64,000 nt of DNA, taken from Alloboseaceae bacterium BT-24-1. Its GTDB lineage: Bacteria; Pseudomonadota; Alphaproteobacteria; Rhizobiales; Beijerinckiaceae. Position numbers and translations under genes: made by a program. The stretch covers positions 62,001-126,000 of the forward strand of contig JAOYTL010000018.1 of assembly GCA_025846845.1 (NCBI GenBank), written 5' to 3'. Of the stretch, positions 26,175 to 34,013 are shown piece after piece. Each line of letters begins with the position of its first letter. Position 1 is the stretch's first letter. The notes below the pieces were generated by a model. The model was given only the letters and a program-made list of their open reading frames with translations. It ran no database searches and was not told the DNA's origin.

Positions 26175-26479
26175 ACTTAGATGAACCGAAATGACGCAAG
26201 TAATATGACAATGACTGAACTGTTGTTCTCATGATGACAATTATGCTATTTAAGTGAAAGTTATTTATTTTGAAATTATGCCGATGATCGAATCGTTCCT
26301 AAAGCGCCAAAGCGCTACTGCTATCGCGCCCGAAGGGGAGGGCGGGGATATGGACGATCGAGACGACTGTTTGGAGGCAGCGGCTGCAATGCCTTGCGAT
26401 GGGCCAATCTCTGAATTTGGCGAAGAGATTCCCGATCCTCACTTCGGAATAATCGCCTCCACGCGACGTTTCCGTTGCC
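26175..26479. other. AT-rich intergenic region between RTX gene and fragment zone
   Basis: From 26160 to 26290 the base composition drops sharply below the rest of the window (runs such as AAGTTATTTATTTTGAAATTATG). It must contain the RTX promoter on the minus strand. An open frame runs through 26254-26841 on the plus strand, but codon use is poor and I see no family in it, so I do not call it. Confidence 0.45.
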
Positions 26480-26725
26480 ATGACGATGCTCTCTCCCCCT
26501 TCGCCCGCCGACCTCACCATGGCCCGCGGTCTTCGTTCCGATCTCGGGCAGCTAGCCCGGGCAGCGCTCCGTCTGGGTTTGCCCATTCTGATCGCCATCA
26601 GCCTTGCCGGGGGCATCTGGTTCGGCCTGCCGCTCGATCTCCGGGCAAGGACGGCGTTGATCGTCTTTGCGCTCGCCGCCGTCGGCTGGTGCCTGACCGA
26701 TATCGACGACACGCTGATCGCCCCG
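26480..26725 (+). pseudogene. Truncated SLC13/DASS-type anion transporter N-terminus
   Basis: About 82 codons from ATG 26480 encode a transporter-like start: a polar tail, then helices LGLPILIAISLAGGIWFGL and RTALIVFALAAVGWCLTDID, as in sodium/sulfate-dicarboxylate symporters. Around 26720 the frame runs into the antisense of a sigma-factor fragment and the family resemblance stops. So only the first one or two of about twelve helices remain. Confidence 0.5.
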
Positions 26726-26902
26726 GAAGAGATAAGCCTGCGGGTTCTCGATCACCGTCCGCGGCGCGATGTCGAGCAGGCGCACGAAGGTTTCCTGCGT
26801 CGCATCCGCCGCATCCTCGCGGTTGCGCAGCCGGCGCATGAAGACGCGCCGCAGGCGCCCTTCCTCGACGCGGTGCAATGTCTCGAAGGCAGCGGCATTC
26901 AT
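26720..26902 (-). pseudogene. Truncated ECF sigma factor (FecI-like) N-terminus
   Basis: From ATG 26902 the minus strand reads MNAAAFETLHRVEEGRLRR, then RREDAADATQETFVRLLD-like region-2 sequence and ENPQAYLFR, the hallmark start of FecI-type sigma factors. After YLFR the frame passes into antisense transporter sequence and homology ends, so region 4 is missing. It meets the truncated transporter head-on, which marks a deletion junction near 26720-26735. Confidence 0.55.
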
Positions 26903-27085
26903 CGGCGTGAACCTCATCCCGCCCACGCACTTCGCCGGCGTGCACGCGCGAAAACCAGTGGCCGAGATCGGCGCGACTGCACCGGTATCGGTCCAACGAA
27001 CAGTCATTCGACGACGTCGACATGCAACCGCAGCCGCGCGCAGAAGGCATAGCGGCTTCAATAAAAGAGACGCAATCCCAATGAT

Positions 27086-27370
27086 TTAGATAGGCTTTAG
27101 ACTAAGCGCGGCGGCTATTTTCCGCCGCGGGGCAAGCCAGTCCCGCATGTAGCCACTCACCTCCCGAGGCACGATCACCAGCAGCGCCATCCCATTTTGG
27201 GTGAGCGACGCCGATCGCCAGGCGCCCTAAGGATCGCGACCGTGCTCAAACCTCGTGGCGCGGGCTGACAGGGCCGGAAATGCTTGTTCGATGGCAGCTT
27301 TCGGCACGGATTTGAAGCGGACATCATGGCCCATCACTTGCGGGTTGAAGCCCAGTGCAACCCTGGGTGC
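27086..27370 (-). pseudogene. Decayed reading frame with internal TAG
   Basis: On the minus strand a frame free of stops from 27370 is cut by a TAG at 27229-27227 and then continues in the same frame to TAA at 27086. The two parts read like real protein (DVRFKSVPKAAIEQAFPAL before the stop, NGMALLVIVPREVSGYMRDW after it). About 93 codons remain, with no start. I cannot name the family. Best read as the 3' remnant of a gene inactivated by a nonsense mutation and 5' deletion. Confidence 0.4.
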
Positions 27371-27376
27371 CTATCG

Positions 27377-27727
27377 ATGAGACAGAATGACCTAAAATCG
27401 AACATCAGCGGCAATTCTGGACACGGTCGATCGGCCTCGGTGAGAATCGCCAAAGCTTTCCTTGGCGGAGCAGGCGTAGTCGCTCTATCGGCGCTCATGG
27501 CAGGCGAAAGTGCGATCGCTCAAGGTGTCATAGTTACCAGGCAGTATTATCCAGGCGGTTCGACAACCATTTACCGCAGAATTGACTCTGGCATGGGCAA
27601 TGTAACGCATCTTAAAGAGCCGGTTCCTCCTAATAACTGTCGACTTCCTGCCTTCGAGGTCGTCAACCCAAGGCAGGGAGAAGCTCGTTGCGTTGGATAT
27701 GTCGTACCTTCTTGGCTTTCGCGCTAA
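27377..27727 (+). CDS. Small secreted protein, unknown
   Basis: 116 aa from ATG 27377; the frame is open back to 27284. Residues 23-49 form a signal-like segment (IAKAFLGGAGVVALSALMAG, then SAIAQG). The mature 67 residues contain two cysteines (NNCRLPAF, ARCVGYV) that could form a disulfide, and a Tyr/Gly-rich start (VIVTRQYYPGG). Codon use is less GC-biased than in the neighbours. I know no family for it. Confidence 0.45.
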   Translation: MRQNDLKSNISGNSGHGRSASVRIAKAFLGGAGVVALSALMAGESAIAQGVIVTRQYYPGGSTTIYRRIDSGMGNVTHLKEPVPPNNCRLPAFEVVNPRQGEARCVGYVVPSWLSR

Positions 27728-27824
27728 TAACCGGGCCCGCGCGCGCCTCGATCTTGCGCCCGCCTTCAAAACCTCACGACGCAGGTCAGCGAGGTTACGC
27801 TTGCGTCGAAGACGTTGGCATCTC

Positions 27825-28610
27825 TTATCGCAGCATGTCGGCGAGCGCATCGTGCATCGCCGCGCTGGAGATGTGGAACACCCCCTGATAGGGCAGGCTG
27901 AGATCGACGATCATGAACATGATGCTCGAGACGGAGAGCACGCCGATCGCCAGGACGGCGGCGCTGAGGGCGCGGCGCGGAATCTGCAGGCCGAAGCTCA
28001 GGAAGACCAGGCTGAGCCAGAAGCTCAGGATGCCGACGAAAAAGCCGCCCGATGGCGCGTTCGCATCCTCGATGACGTTCCATCTTGCAGATGAGACATC
28101 GGCATAGGCTGCACGGCAGCGGGTCGCGGAATGTTCGAGGCCAGTGGTTGGCAGGGTGTCCACATCTGCGCCGATTTCGTTCATCAACTGCGACAGGCTC
28201 CGGTCCTCGCCGCGAACAGCCATGCCGCGCGTGTCGGGCATGCCCGCGACCGTAGGTGCCGCCTCATGGGGCCATGTGCTTGCGATCACCGCCGCCGTGT
28301 ACTGTTGAAGTTTCAGCCTGGTCGGGTCGGCTGCCGCTTTGAAAATGCGCAGGCATTGATCGAGATTGGCTAGACGTGCGGCGTAAGTGGAACGGTTACC
28401 GCTCGAGACATCGAAACGCGCCCGGGTCGTCGACAATTGCAGGCTGAGGATGAGCGCTGCGAAGGTGACCATCAGCCCGGTCACGAGCCTGATCGAGTCC
28501 ATGTTCTCGCTGGTCAGATGATGCTCGTGCAGGCGCTTCCGCAACGCCATGCCTGCGAGCGCGCTGAGGCTGAACAGCGCCAAGAAGGCGAAGACCAGGA
28601 GAAATTCCAT
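27825..28610 (-). CDS. DUF4239 / bestrophin-like membrane protein
   Basis: 261 aa from ATG 28610 (MEFLLVFAFLALFSLSALAG). Hydrophobic segments at about 3-22, 45-65, 190-210 and 213-235, with a large soluble loop between helices 2 and 3, matching the DUF4239 layout. Sometimes described as bestrophin-like, but channel function is not shown. The longer frame to 28697 adds a non-hydrophobic tail and is rejected. The small membrane protein gene just upstream is in the same direction. Confidence 0.78.
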   Translation of the reverse strand: MEFLLVFAFLALFSLSALAGMALRKRLHEHHLTSENMDSIRLVTGLMVTFAALILSLQLSTTRARFDVSSGNRSTYAARLANLDQCLRIFKAAADPTRLKLQQYTAAVIASTWPHEAAPTVAGMPDTRGMAVRGEDRSLSQLMNEIGADVDTLPTTGLEHSATRCRAAYADVSSARWNVIEDANAPSGGFFVGILSFWLSLVFLSFGLQIPRRALSAAVLAIGVLSVSSIMFMIVDLSLPYQGVFHISSAAMHDALADMLR

Positions 28611-28665
28611 GCGGTTTCCTCGTCTTGGCTTACTCGCGAGAAAACACAGCGAAGCGCTAATGCTG

Positions 28666-28995
28666 TCAGCTATCAAGACCGACTGCCGCATCGCCACAGG
28701 AGTTTGGCCGCGGCACGACAGACACCCTTTGCCCGGCCTTTACGTCTCCGGTAGGCAAAGTGACCTCGGTCCGGCAAAGGATCGGCTCGCCATTCTGGTA
28801 TCTCGTGAACTCGACCAAGGCGCGCGCATTACCGCGATTGAGCCAGAATGAGACGATCGTCCCAGGGATGCGTGCCTCCGTCGCGAGGCGTTCCTGATTG
28901 CGCTTGTCTCGCCAGATCAGGGATCCGAACACCAAGCTCACGACAGCAACAGTGATGGCGCTGTAGATAAATGCAGCTCTTATGTTGAAATCCAC
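28666..28995 (-). CDS. Small membrane-anchored protein (DUF3592-like)
   Basis: 109 aa from a GTG at 28995 with GAGG 7 nt upstream. One N-terminal helix (AFIYSAITVAVVSLVFGSLI, residues about 8-27) followed by a small beta domain (GTIVSFWLNRGNARALVEFT, GQRVSVVPRPNSCGD) typical of DUF3592-like proteins. Function unknown. Its end overlaps the discarded 5' extension of the DUF4239 gene, and the two are 55 nt apart. Confidence 0.68.
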   Translation of the reverse strand: MDFNIRAAFIYSAITVAVVSLVFGSLIWRDKRNQERLATEARIPGTIVSFWLNRGNARALVEFTRYQNGEPILCRTEVTLPTGDVKAGQRVSVVPRPNSCGDAAVGLDS

Positions 28996-29087
28996 AGTGC
29001 TGCCTCACTGCTCAACTTGGCCAGCGGCAATTTAACACCACTCATCTCTATAAACGGTTTCGAGCACCCATCGTCTGTTCGAGCCCC

Positions 29088-30710
29088 TCACCCCGGCAGC
29101 CGATACTCCCGGAACATCTCGCGCAGCGCCGTCTTCTGGATCTTGCCCGTCGCGGTGTGCGGGATCGCCTCGACCAGCACGACATCGTCCGGCAGCCACC
29201 ATTTTGCGACCTTGCCGGTCATGAAGGCGAGCATCTCCTCGCGACCGGGCGTCCTGCCGGGCTTGGGCACGATCACGAGAAGCGGCCGCTCATCCCATTT
29301 CGGATGGGCGACGCCGATTACGGCGGCTTCAGCCACATCGGGATGGCCGATGGCGAGGTTTTCGAGCTCGATCGAGGAGATCCATTCGCCGCCGGACTTG
29401 ATCACATCCTTGGAACGGTCGGTGACCTGCATGTAGCCATGCGGGTCGATGGTCGCGACGTCGCCGGTGTCGAAGAAGCCGTGCTCGTCGAGGATCGGCT
29501 GGTCATGGCGGTAATAGGCGCCGGCGACGGCAGGTCCCCGCACCTTCAGCCGCCCGAACGTCTTGCCGTCCCAGGGCAGATCCTTGCCGTCATCGTCGGT
29601 CAGGCGGAACTCGACGGTGAACTGCGGATGACCCTGCTTGACCTTGAGGTCGTAGAGCGCCTCGCCCGTGAGATCGGCATAGACCGGCTTGATCGAACAG
29701 AACGAGCCGATCGGGCTCATCTCGGTCATGCCCCAGGCATGGTCGACGGTGACGCCGTACTTTTTCTCGAACGCCTCGGTCATCGCCCGCGGACAGGCCG
29801 AGCCGCCGATCACCACGCGCTTCAGCGTGTCGAGCTCGCCGCCGGTCGCTTCGAGATGCTGCAGCAGGCCGAGCCAGACCGTCGGCACCGCCGCCGTCAG
29901 CGTCACGCCCTCGCCATTGAGCAATTCGAGCAGCGAGGCGCCGTCGAGCCTGGCGCCGGGCATGACCAGCTTCGCCCCGGTCATCGGCGCCGAGAAAGCG
30001 AGCGACCAGCTATTGGCGTGGAAGAGCGGCACCACCGGCATCACCACGGTGCGCGCCGACAGGCCCATATAGTCGGGCTGGGCGCAGGCCATGGCGTGCA
30101 GCACGTTCGAGCGGTGCGAATAGAGCACGCCCTTGGGCCCGCCGGTCGTGCCGGAGGTGTAGCAGAGCCCGGCCGCGGTGTTCTCGTCGAACGCGGCCCA
30201 GGCGAAATCGGCATCGGCCTCGGCGAGCCAGTCCTCATAAGCGACCGCGTTCCTCAGTGAGGTCTCAGGCATATGCGCGGCATCGGTCAGCACGATGTAG
30301 CGCTCGACGCTCGGCAGCTTGTCCTGCAGGCCCTCGACCAGGGGCACGAAGGTGAGGTCGAAGAACAGCAGACGATCCTCGGCATGATCGATCAGCTGGG
30401 CGATCTGCTCGGGGAAGAGCCGCGGATTGACGGTGTGGGTGATCGCGCCGATGCCGCTGATCCCGTACCAGAGCGCCAGATGCCGGTCGGTGTTCCAGGC
30501 CAAAGTCGCGACGCGGTCGCCGAGGCGAAGCCCATCGCGCGTCAGCCGCTTGGCGATCGTCAGCGCCGTCTGCCGGATATCGGCATAGGTGGTGCGGCGG
30601 ATCGGCCCTTCGACGCTGCGGGAGACGACTTCGCGGGTGCCGTGCTGGATCGCCGCGTGGTCGATGATCCGGTGGATCAGCAGCGGCCAATTCTGCATCA
30701 GCCCGAGCAT
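29088..30710 (-). CDS. Acyl-CoA synthetase, AMP-forming (medium/long-chain or DmdB-like)
   Basis: 540 aa from ATG 30710 (GGGAG 7 nt upstream); the longer frame to 30887 runs through a repeat and is rejected. ANL superfamily motifs: YTSGTTGGPKGV (P-loop), WGMTEMSPIG, FDTGDVATIDPHGYMQVTDR, KSGGEWISS, and the catalytic lysine in TATGKIQKT near the C-terminus. It activates a carboxylic acid to acyl-CoA via an acyl-adenylate. Close relatives are annotated both as fatty acid and as 3-methylthiopropionate CoA ligases; I cannot separate these by eye. The MarR gene beyond the repeat is divergent and may regulate it. Confidence 0.9.
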   Translation of the reverse strand: MLGLMQNWPLLIHRIIDHAAIQHGTREVVSRSVEGPIRRTTYADIRQTALTIAKRLTRDGLRLGDRVATLAWNTDRHLALWYGISGIGAITHTVNPRLFPEQIAQLIDHAEDRLLFFDLTFVPLVEGLQDKLPSVERYIVLTDAAHMPETSLRNAVAYEDWLAEADADFAWAAFDENTAAGLCYTSGTTGGPKGVLYSHRSNVLHAMACAQPDYMGLSARTVVMPVVPLFHANSWSLAFSAPMTGAKLVMPGARLDGASLLELLNGEGVTLTAAVPTVWLGLLQHLEATGGELDTLKRVVIGGSACPRAMTEAFEKKYGVTVDHAWGMTEMSPIGSFCSIKPVYADLTGEALYDLKVKQGHPQFTVEFRLTDDDGKDLPWDGKTFGRLKVRGPAVAGAYYRHDQPILDEHGFFDTGDVATIDPHGYMQVTDRSKDVIKSGGEWISSIELENLAIGHPDVAEAAVIGVAHPKWDERPLLVIVPKPGRTPGREEMLAFMTGKVAKWWLPDDVVLVEAIPHTATGKIQKTALREMFREYRLPG

Positions 30711-30786
30711 GCGTTTCTCCCTGTCGTCCTGCTTCGGTTTTTGGCAGCATAGCGAGACCGTGACGCGAGGGGGAAGTCCGCGATAT

Positions 30787-30920
30787 CCCCTTCCCCCCGC
30801 TTGCGGTGGGGAAGGGCTAGGGATGGGGGGCAGCAAAGCAGGGTGAGGACTTCTTCTAGTTTGGTGCCGAGCGGCACTGCCCCCCACCCCGGCCCGCCCA
30901 ACGCAAGCGGGGGGAGGGAG
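30787..30920. repeat. Dispersed palindromic repeat, family 5
   Basis: Large inverted repeat: CCCCTTCCCCCCGCTTGCGG and ATGGGGGGCAG on the left mirror CTGCCCCCCACCCC and CGCAAGCGGGGGGAGGG on the right, with local hairpins in each arm. It lies between the divergent acyl-CoA ligase and MarR genes. Confidence 0.75.
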
Positions 30921-30956
30921 AGCGAAAGCCCTCGCGTCCGATTGGGAGATGAGTTA

Positions 30957-30970
30957 GTTTACAGCTAAAC
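30957..30970. promoter_or_regulatory. Probable MarR operator
   Basis: GTTTA-CAGC-TAAAC: perfect 5-bp arms with a 4-nt centre, embedded in AT-rich sequence, ending 10 nt before the MarR start at 30981. Such short TTTAnnnnTAAA-like sites are typical for MarR dimers, so autoregulation is likely, possibly with control of the divergent acyl-CoA ligase. Confidence 0.6.
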
Positions 30971-30980
30971 GATCTAGGGA

Positions 30981-31463
30981 ATGAACGCCTTGTCCGTGCC
31001 GCGCCCAGCCCCCGCCCCGGAGCCTATCGAGCCGGACCGCGTCTGGTTCCGCTTCATGCGCCTGCATCAGCGCATGCTCGGCCAGATGACGGCGCGCATC
31101 CGCGAGCTCGGCCTTTCGATCCCGCAATTCGACCTGCTTTCGACCCTGACCGAGCGCGAGGGCATCAGCCAGAGCGAGCTCGCCGAGCGGCTCTACGTCA
31201 CCAAGGGCAATGTCTCCGGCCTGGTCGACCGACTTGTGCAGGCCGGACTGGTCGAGCGCCGCGCTATCGTCGGCGACCGGCGCTCCTATGCCATGCACCT
31301 GACCCCCGAGGGCCGCCGCCTCGCCGAGGCCGGCATGGCGACGCAGCGCGATTACGTCGCCCAGACGCTCGGCAAGCTGCCGGCGGCGGATCTCGCCGAA
31401 CTCGACCGGCTGGTCCTGTCCTGGCGCGAGCGCGCTCGCGCCCTCGACACGGACCAGGGCTGA
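30981..31463 (+). CDS. MarR family transcriptional regulator
   Basis: 160 aa. Winged helix with the MarR pattern: ISQSELAERLYVTKGNVSGL (about 60-79), DRLVQAGLVERRAIVGDRRS, HLTPEGRRL. It has an operator-like palindrome just upstream. The gene overlaps the patatin phospholipase gene by one base (TGATG), so both are translationally coupled; with the divergent acyl-CoA ligase this suggests a lipid-responsive unit releasing and activating fatty acids. Confidence 0.92.
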   Translation: MNALSVPRPAPAPEPIEPDRVWFRFMRLHQRMLGQMTARIRELGLSIPQFDLLSTLTEREGISQSELAERLYVTKGNVSGLVDRLVQAGLVERRAIVGDRRSYAMHLTPEGRRLAEAGMATQRDYVAQTLGKLPAADLAELDRLVLSWRERARALDTDQG

Positions 31464-32311
31464 TGTTCGCAGGCCTGGCCTATGCCGGCGGCGGCAACCG
31501 CTGTTACTGGCAGGGCGGCTTCTACGAGACGGTTGCGCCGCACATCAGCCTTGCGCCCCGCCGCATCGTCGGCGCCAGCGCCGGCGCCGGGGCGATGCTC
31601 TACAATGCGCTGGGGCTTGGCCCGACCGTGCGCGAAATGCTGCGCGAAGCCTGCACCGGCCGCACCTCCGAGGTCGACTGGGCCGCTTTCCGTCGCGGCG
31701 GCAGGCTATTCCCGGTCGCCGAGATGTATCGCGAGATGCTGACGGCGCTGTTCACGCCGGAGCGGCTGGCGGCGCTGAAGACCCGGGCCGATTTCCTGAT
31801 CGCGATCTCGCGGCCGCCGCGCTTCTGGCCGCTGCCTGTCATCACCGCGCTCGGCATCGGTGCCTACCAGCTCGAGAAACGCCTGCGTCGCCCGGTGCAC
31901 CCGACCGCCGGGCGCAGGCTCGGCTTCCGGCCCGACCTGATCCGCATCGCCGACTGCGCCGAGCCGCAGGATCTCGTCGCCGCGCTGATGGCGAGCGCCG
32001 CCGTGCCGCCCTTCATGCCGGCCGGCCAAATCGGCGCCCGCGCCGCGCTCGATGGCGGCCTCGTCGACAGCGCCCCGGCCTGGGCGCTCGCCGAGATGGA
32101 GGCCGCGGGCGAACAGACCCTCGTGGTGCTGACGCGCCCCTTCGCCGAGGTGCCGCAGGTCGAAAACCGCACCTATGTCCGCCCCTCGCAGGTGATCCCG
32201 GTCAGCCAGTTCACCATCCGCAACTGGGACGGCATCCGCTTCGCCTATGAGCTCGGTGTGAGGGACGGCGAGGAGTTCCTGCGGGCGATGGAGCGACGGA
32301 AGGCGGGCTGA
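31463..32311 (+). CDS. Patatin-like phospholipase
   Basis: 282 aa. Patatin elements: glycine-rich oxyanion stretch AGGGNRCYW (residues 8-16), nucleophile elbow GASAG with S39, and the catalytic aspartate in LDGGLVDSAPA (D197). The dyad is complete, so lipid acyl hydrolase activity is expected, probably at the inner face of the membrane; no signal peptide. Coupled to the MarR gene upstream. Confidence 0.9.
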   Translation: MFAGLAYAGGGNRCYWQGGFYETVAPHISLAPRRIVGASAGAGAMLYNALGLGPTVREMLREACTGRTSEVDWAAFRRGGRLFPVAEMYREMLTALFTPERLAALKTRADFLIAISRPPRFWPLPVITALGIGAYQLEKRLRRPVHPTAGRRLGFRPDLIRIADCAEPQDLVAALMASAAVPPFMPAGQIGARAALDGGLVDSAPAWALAEMEAAGEQTLVVLTRPFAEVPQVENRTYVRPSQVIPVSQFTIRNWDGIRFAYELGVRDGEEFLRAMERRKAG

Positions 32312-32347
32312 GACTAGTTACCGCCGGCAAACAAGGGCGCGGGGGAA

Positions 32348-32479
32348 CCCTTCTCCCGTGTGGGAGAAGGGCAGGGATGAGGGCCTGCCCTATCCGATAA
32401 ACGTCGCAGCGGCGCCGCCTCGCTCCAACAATCAACGGCGGTCCCTCACCCCTGCCCCTCTCCCATCCGGGAGAGGGGA
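32348..32479. repeat. Dispersed palindromic repeat, family 4
   Basis: Long imperfect palindrome: CCCTTCTCCCGTGTGGGAGA then GGGCAGGGATGAGGG on the left, mirrored by CCCTCACCCCTGCCCCTCTC and CCATCCGGGAGAGGGG on the right. Each end also folds by itself as a small hairpin. It separates the patatin gene from the amidase gene. Confidence 0.82.
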
Positions 32480-32546
32480 TCCCGCGCTTCGTTGTCCTGG
32501 CCAGCGACCTTGGGCTACGACTTGAGTCCCCCCGCCGGATTCCCCG

Positions 32547-34001
32547 ATGGCCTCGATCGACCTCACCGCCTCAGCCACCAGCCTGCGTGCCGACCTGCTG
32601 GCGCGCCGCTTCAGCGCCACGGAGCTGCTCGAAGCGACCTTCGCCCGCATCGACGCGCTGAACCCCTCCCTTAACGCCATCGTCGCGCAGGATCGCGAGG
32701 CGGCGGGGGCGATGGCGGCGGAATCAGACCGGCGCATCGCCGCCGGCGAAGCCCGGCCGCTTGAAGGTCTGCCGATCACGATCAAGGACGCTTTCGACGT
32801 CGCCGGCCTGCCTTCCTCCGGCGGCCTGCCGGCCTATAAGGAGCGGATTCCGACCGAGGACGCGGCCGCCGTCGCCCGCCTGCGCGCGGCCGGCGCGATC
32901 ATCCTCGGCAAGACCATGGTTCCGGTCTTCTCCGGCGACTTCCAGAGCTACAACCCGGCGCATGGCGTGACCAACAACCCGTGGAATGCCGCGTATTCGC
33001 CCGGCGGCTCTTCGGGCGGGGCGGCGGTCGCGGTTGCGACCGGAATGAGCGCCTTCGAACTCGGCTCCGATCTCGGCTCCTCGACCCGCTGGCCGGCGCA
33101 GGCCTGCGGCGTCTTCGGGCTCAAGACCAGCTGGGGGCTGGTCTCGACCTGGGGGCTGGTCCCGCCGCCGCCGGAGCGGCGCACCCTGCGCAATGCCGAC
33201 CTCGTCGTCGCCGGCCCGATCACCCGCGCCACAGAAGACCTCGACCTGATCCTGCCCGTGCTCATCGGCCCGCGCGATCCGAACGTCGCCGGCGCCGCCC
33301 TTTCCGCCCCGCGCAAGACGGAGGCAAAGGGCCTGCGCGTCGCCATCTGGGCGCAGGAGCCATTCGCACCGGTCACAGGCGAGGTCTCGAACACGGTGCG
33401 CGAGGCCGGGCGGAGCCTCGCCGGTGCGGGTGCGATCGTCAGCGAGACGGCGCGCCCTGGCTTCCGTTTCACCGAGGCCTATGAAGTCTATGCGCTTTTA
33501 AACCATGCGGTCGTCGCCTATGGCCTGCCGCCCAAGGTGCGCGCCCGCATCCAGGCGCAAGCCGCCAAATACGCGCCCGGCGATCTCTCGCATCAGGCGC
33601 TGCAGGCCCGCGGCGCCCGGATGACGCCGGGCCTCTACCAGCAGATCCACCAGCGCCGGCTCGCGCTGAAGCGGCAATGGGCCCGCTTCTTCCAGAGCTA
33701 CGACGTGCTGCTCTGCCCGCCGGCGCCAGTCGCCGCGCTGAAGCACGATCACCTGCCGGATTTCCAGGCCCGCAGGCTCGACATCGACGGTGTCGAGCGC
33801 CCCTATCTCGACTTCCTGTGCTGGGCGAGCCTCGCCACCGGCGCCGACCTGCCGGCGCTCTCGGCTCCGGTCGGACTATCGCAGGCGGGATTGCCGACCG
33901 GCGTCCAGATCATCGCGCCCTTCGGCGAGGACCGCACGGCGATCGCTGTCGGGGCGATGCTGGAGAGGGCGGGCGCTGGTTACCGGTCACCGAAGGAATG
34001 A
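32547..34001 (+). CDS. Amidase (amidase signature family)
   Basis: 484 aa. The Ser-cisSer-Lys triad is visible: K80 (PITIKDAFD), S155 (SPGGSSGGAAVA) and S179 in GSDLGSSTRWPA, with the 24-residue S-to-S spacing of characterised members. The glycine normally before the nucleophile is serine (GSS in place of GGS). Hydrolyses a small amide or acts as an aryl-acylamidase; substrate unknown. No GatB/GatC partners nearby, so it is not the tRNA amidotransferase. Confidence 0.9.
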   Translation: MASIDLTASATSLRADLLARRFSATELLEATFARIDALNPSLNAIVAQDREAAGAMAAESDRRIAAGEARPLEGLPITIKDAFDVAGLPSSGGLPAYKERIPTEDAAAVARLRAAGAIILGKTMVPVFSGDFQSYNPAHGVTNNPWNAAYSPGGSSGGAAVAVATGMSAFELGSDLGSSTRWPAQACGVFGLKTSWGLVSTWGLVPPPPERRTLRNADLVVAGPITRATEDLDLILPVLIGPRDPNVAGAALSAPRKTEAKGLRVAIWAQEPFAPVTGEVSNTVREAGRSLAGAGAIVSETARPGFRFTEAYEVYALLNHAVVAYGLPPKVRARIQAQAAKYAPGDLSHQALQARGARMTPGLYQQIHQRRLALKRQWARFFQSYDVLLCPPAPVAALKHDHLPDFQARRLDIDGVERPYLDFLCWASLATGADLPALSAPVGLSQAGLPTGVQIIAPFGEDRTAIAVGAMLERAGAGYRSPKE

Positions 34002-34013
34002 TCGCTCGCCCGC

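Noticed and set aside
26254..26841. 195-aa plus-strand frame in the fragment zone
   Set aside because: It runs antisense to and out of frame with the truncated transporter and sigma fragments, and has no family features.
32547..34001. GatA of the tRNA amidotransferase
   Set aside because: No gatB/gatC nearby and the loop around the nucleophile differs (GSS for GGS), so it is listed as a general amidase.
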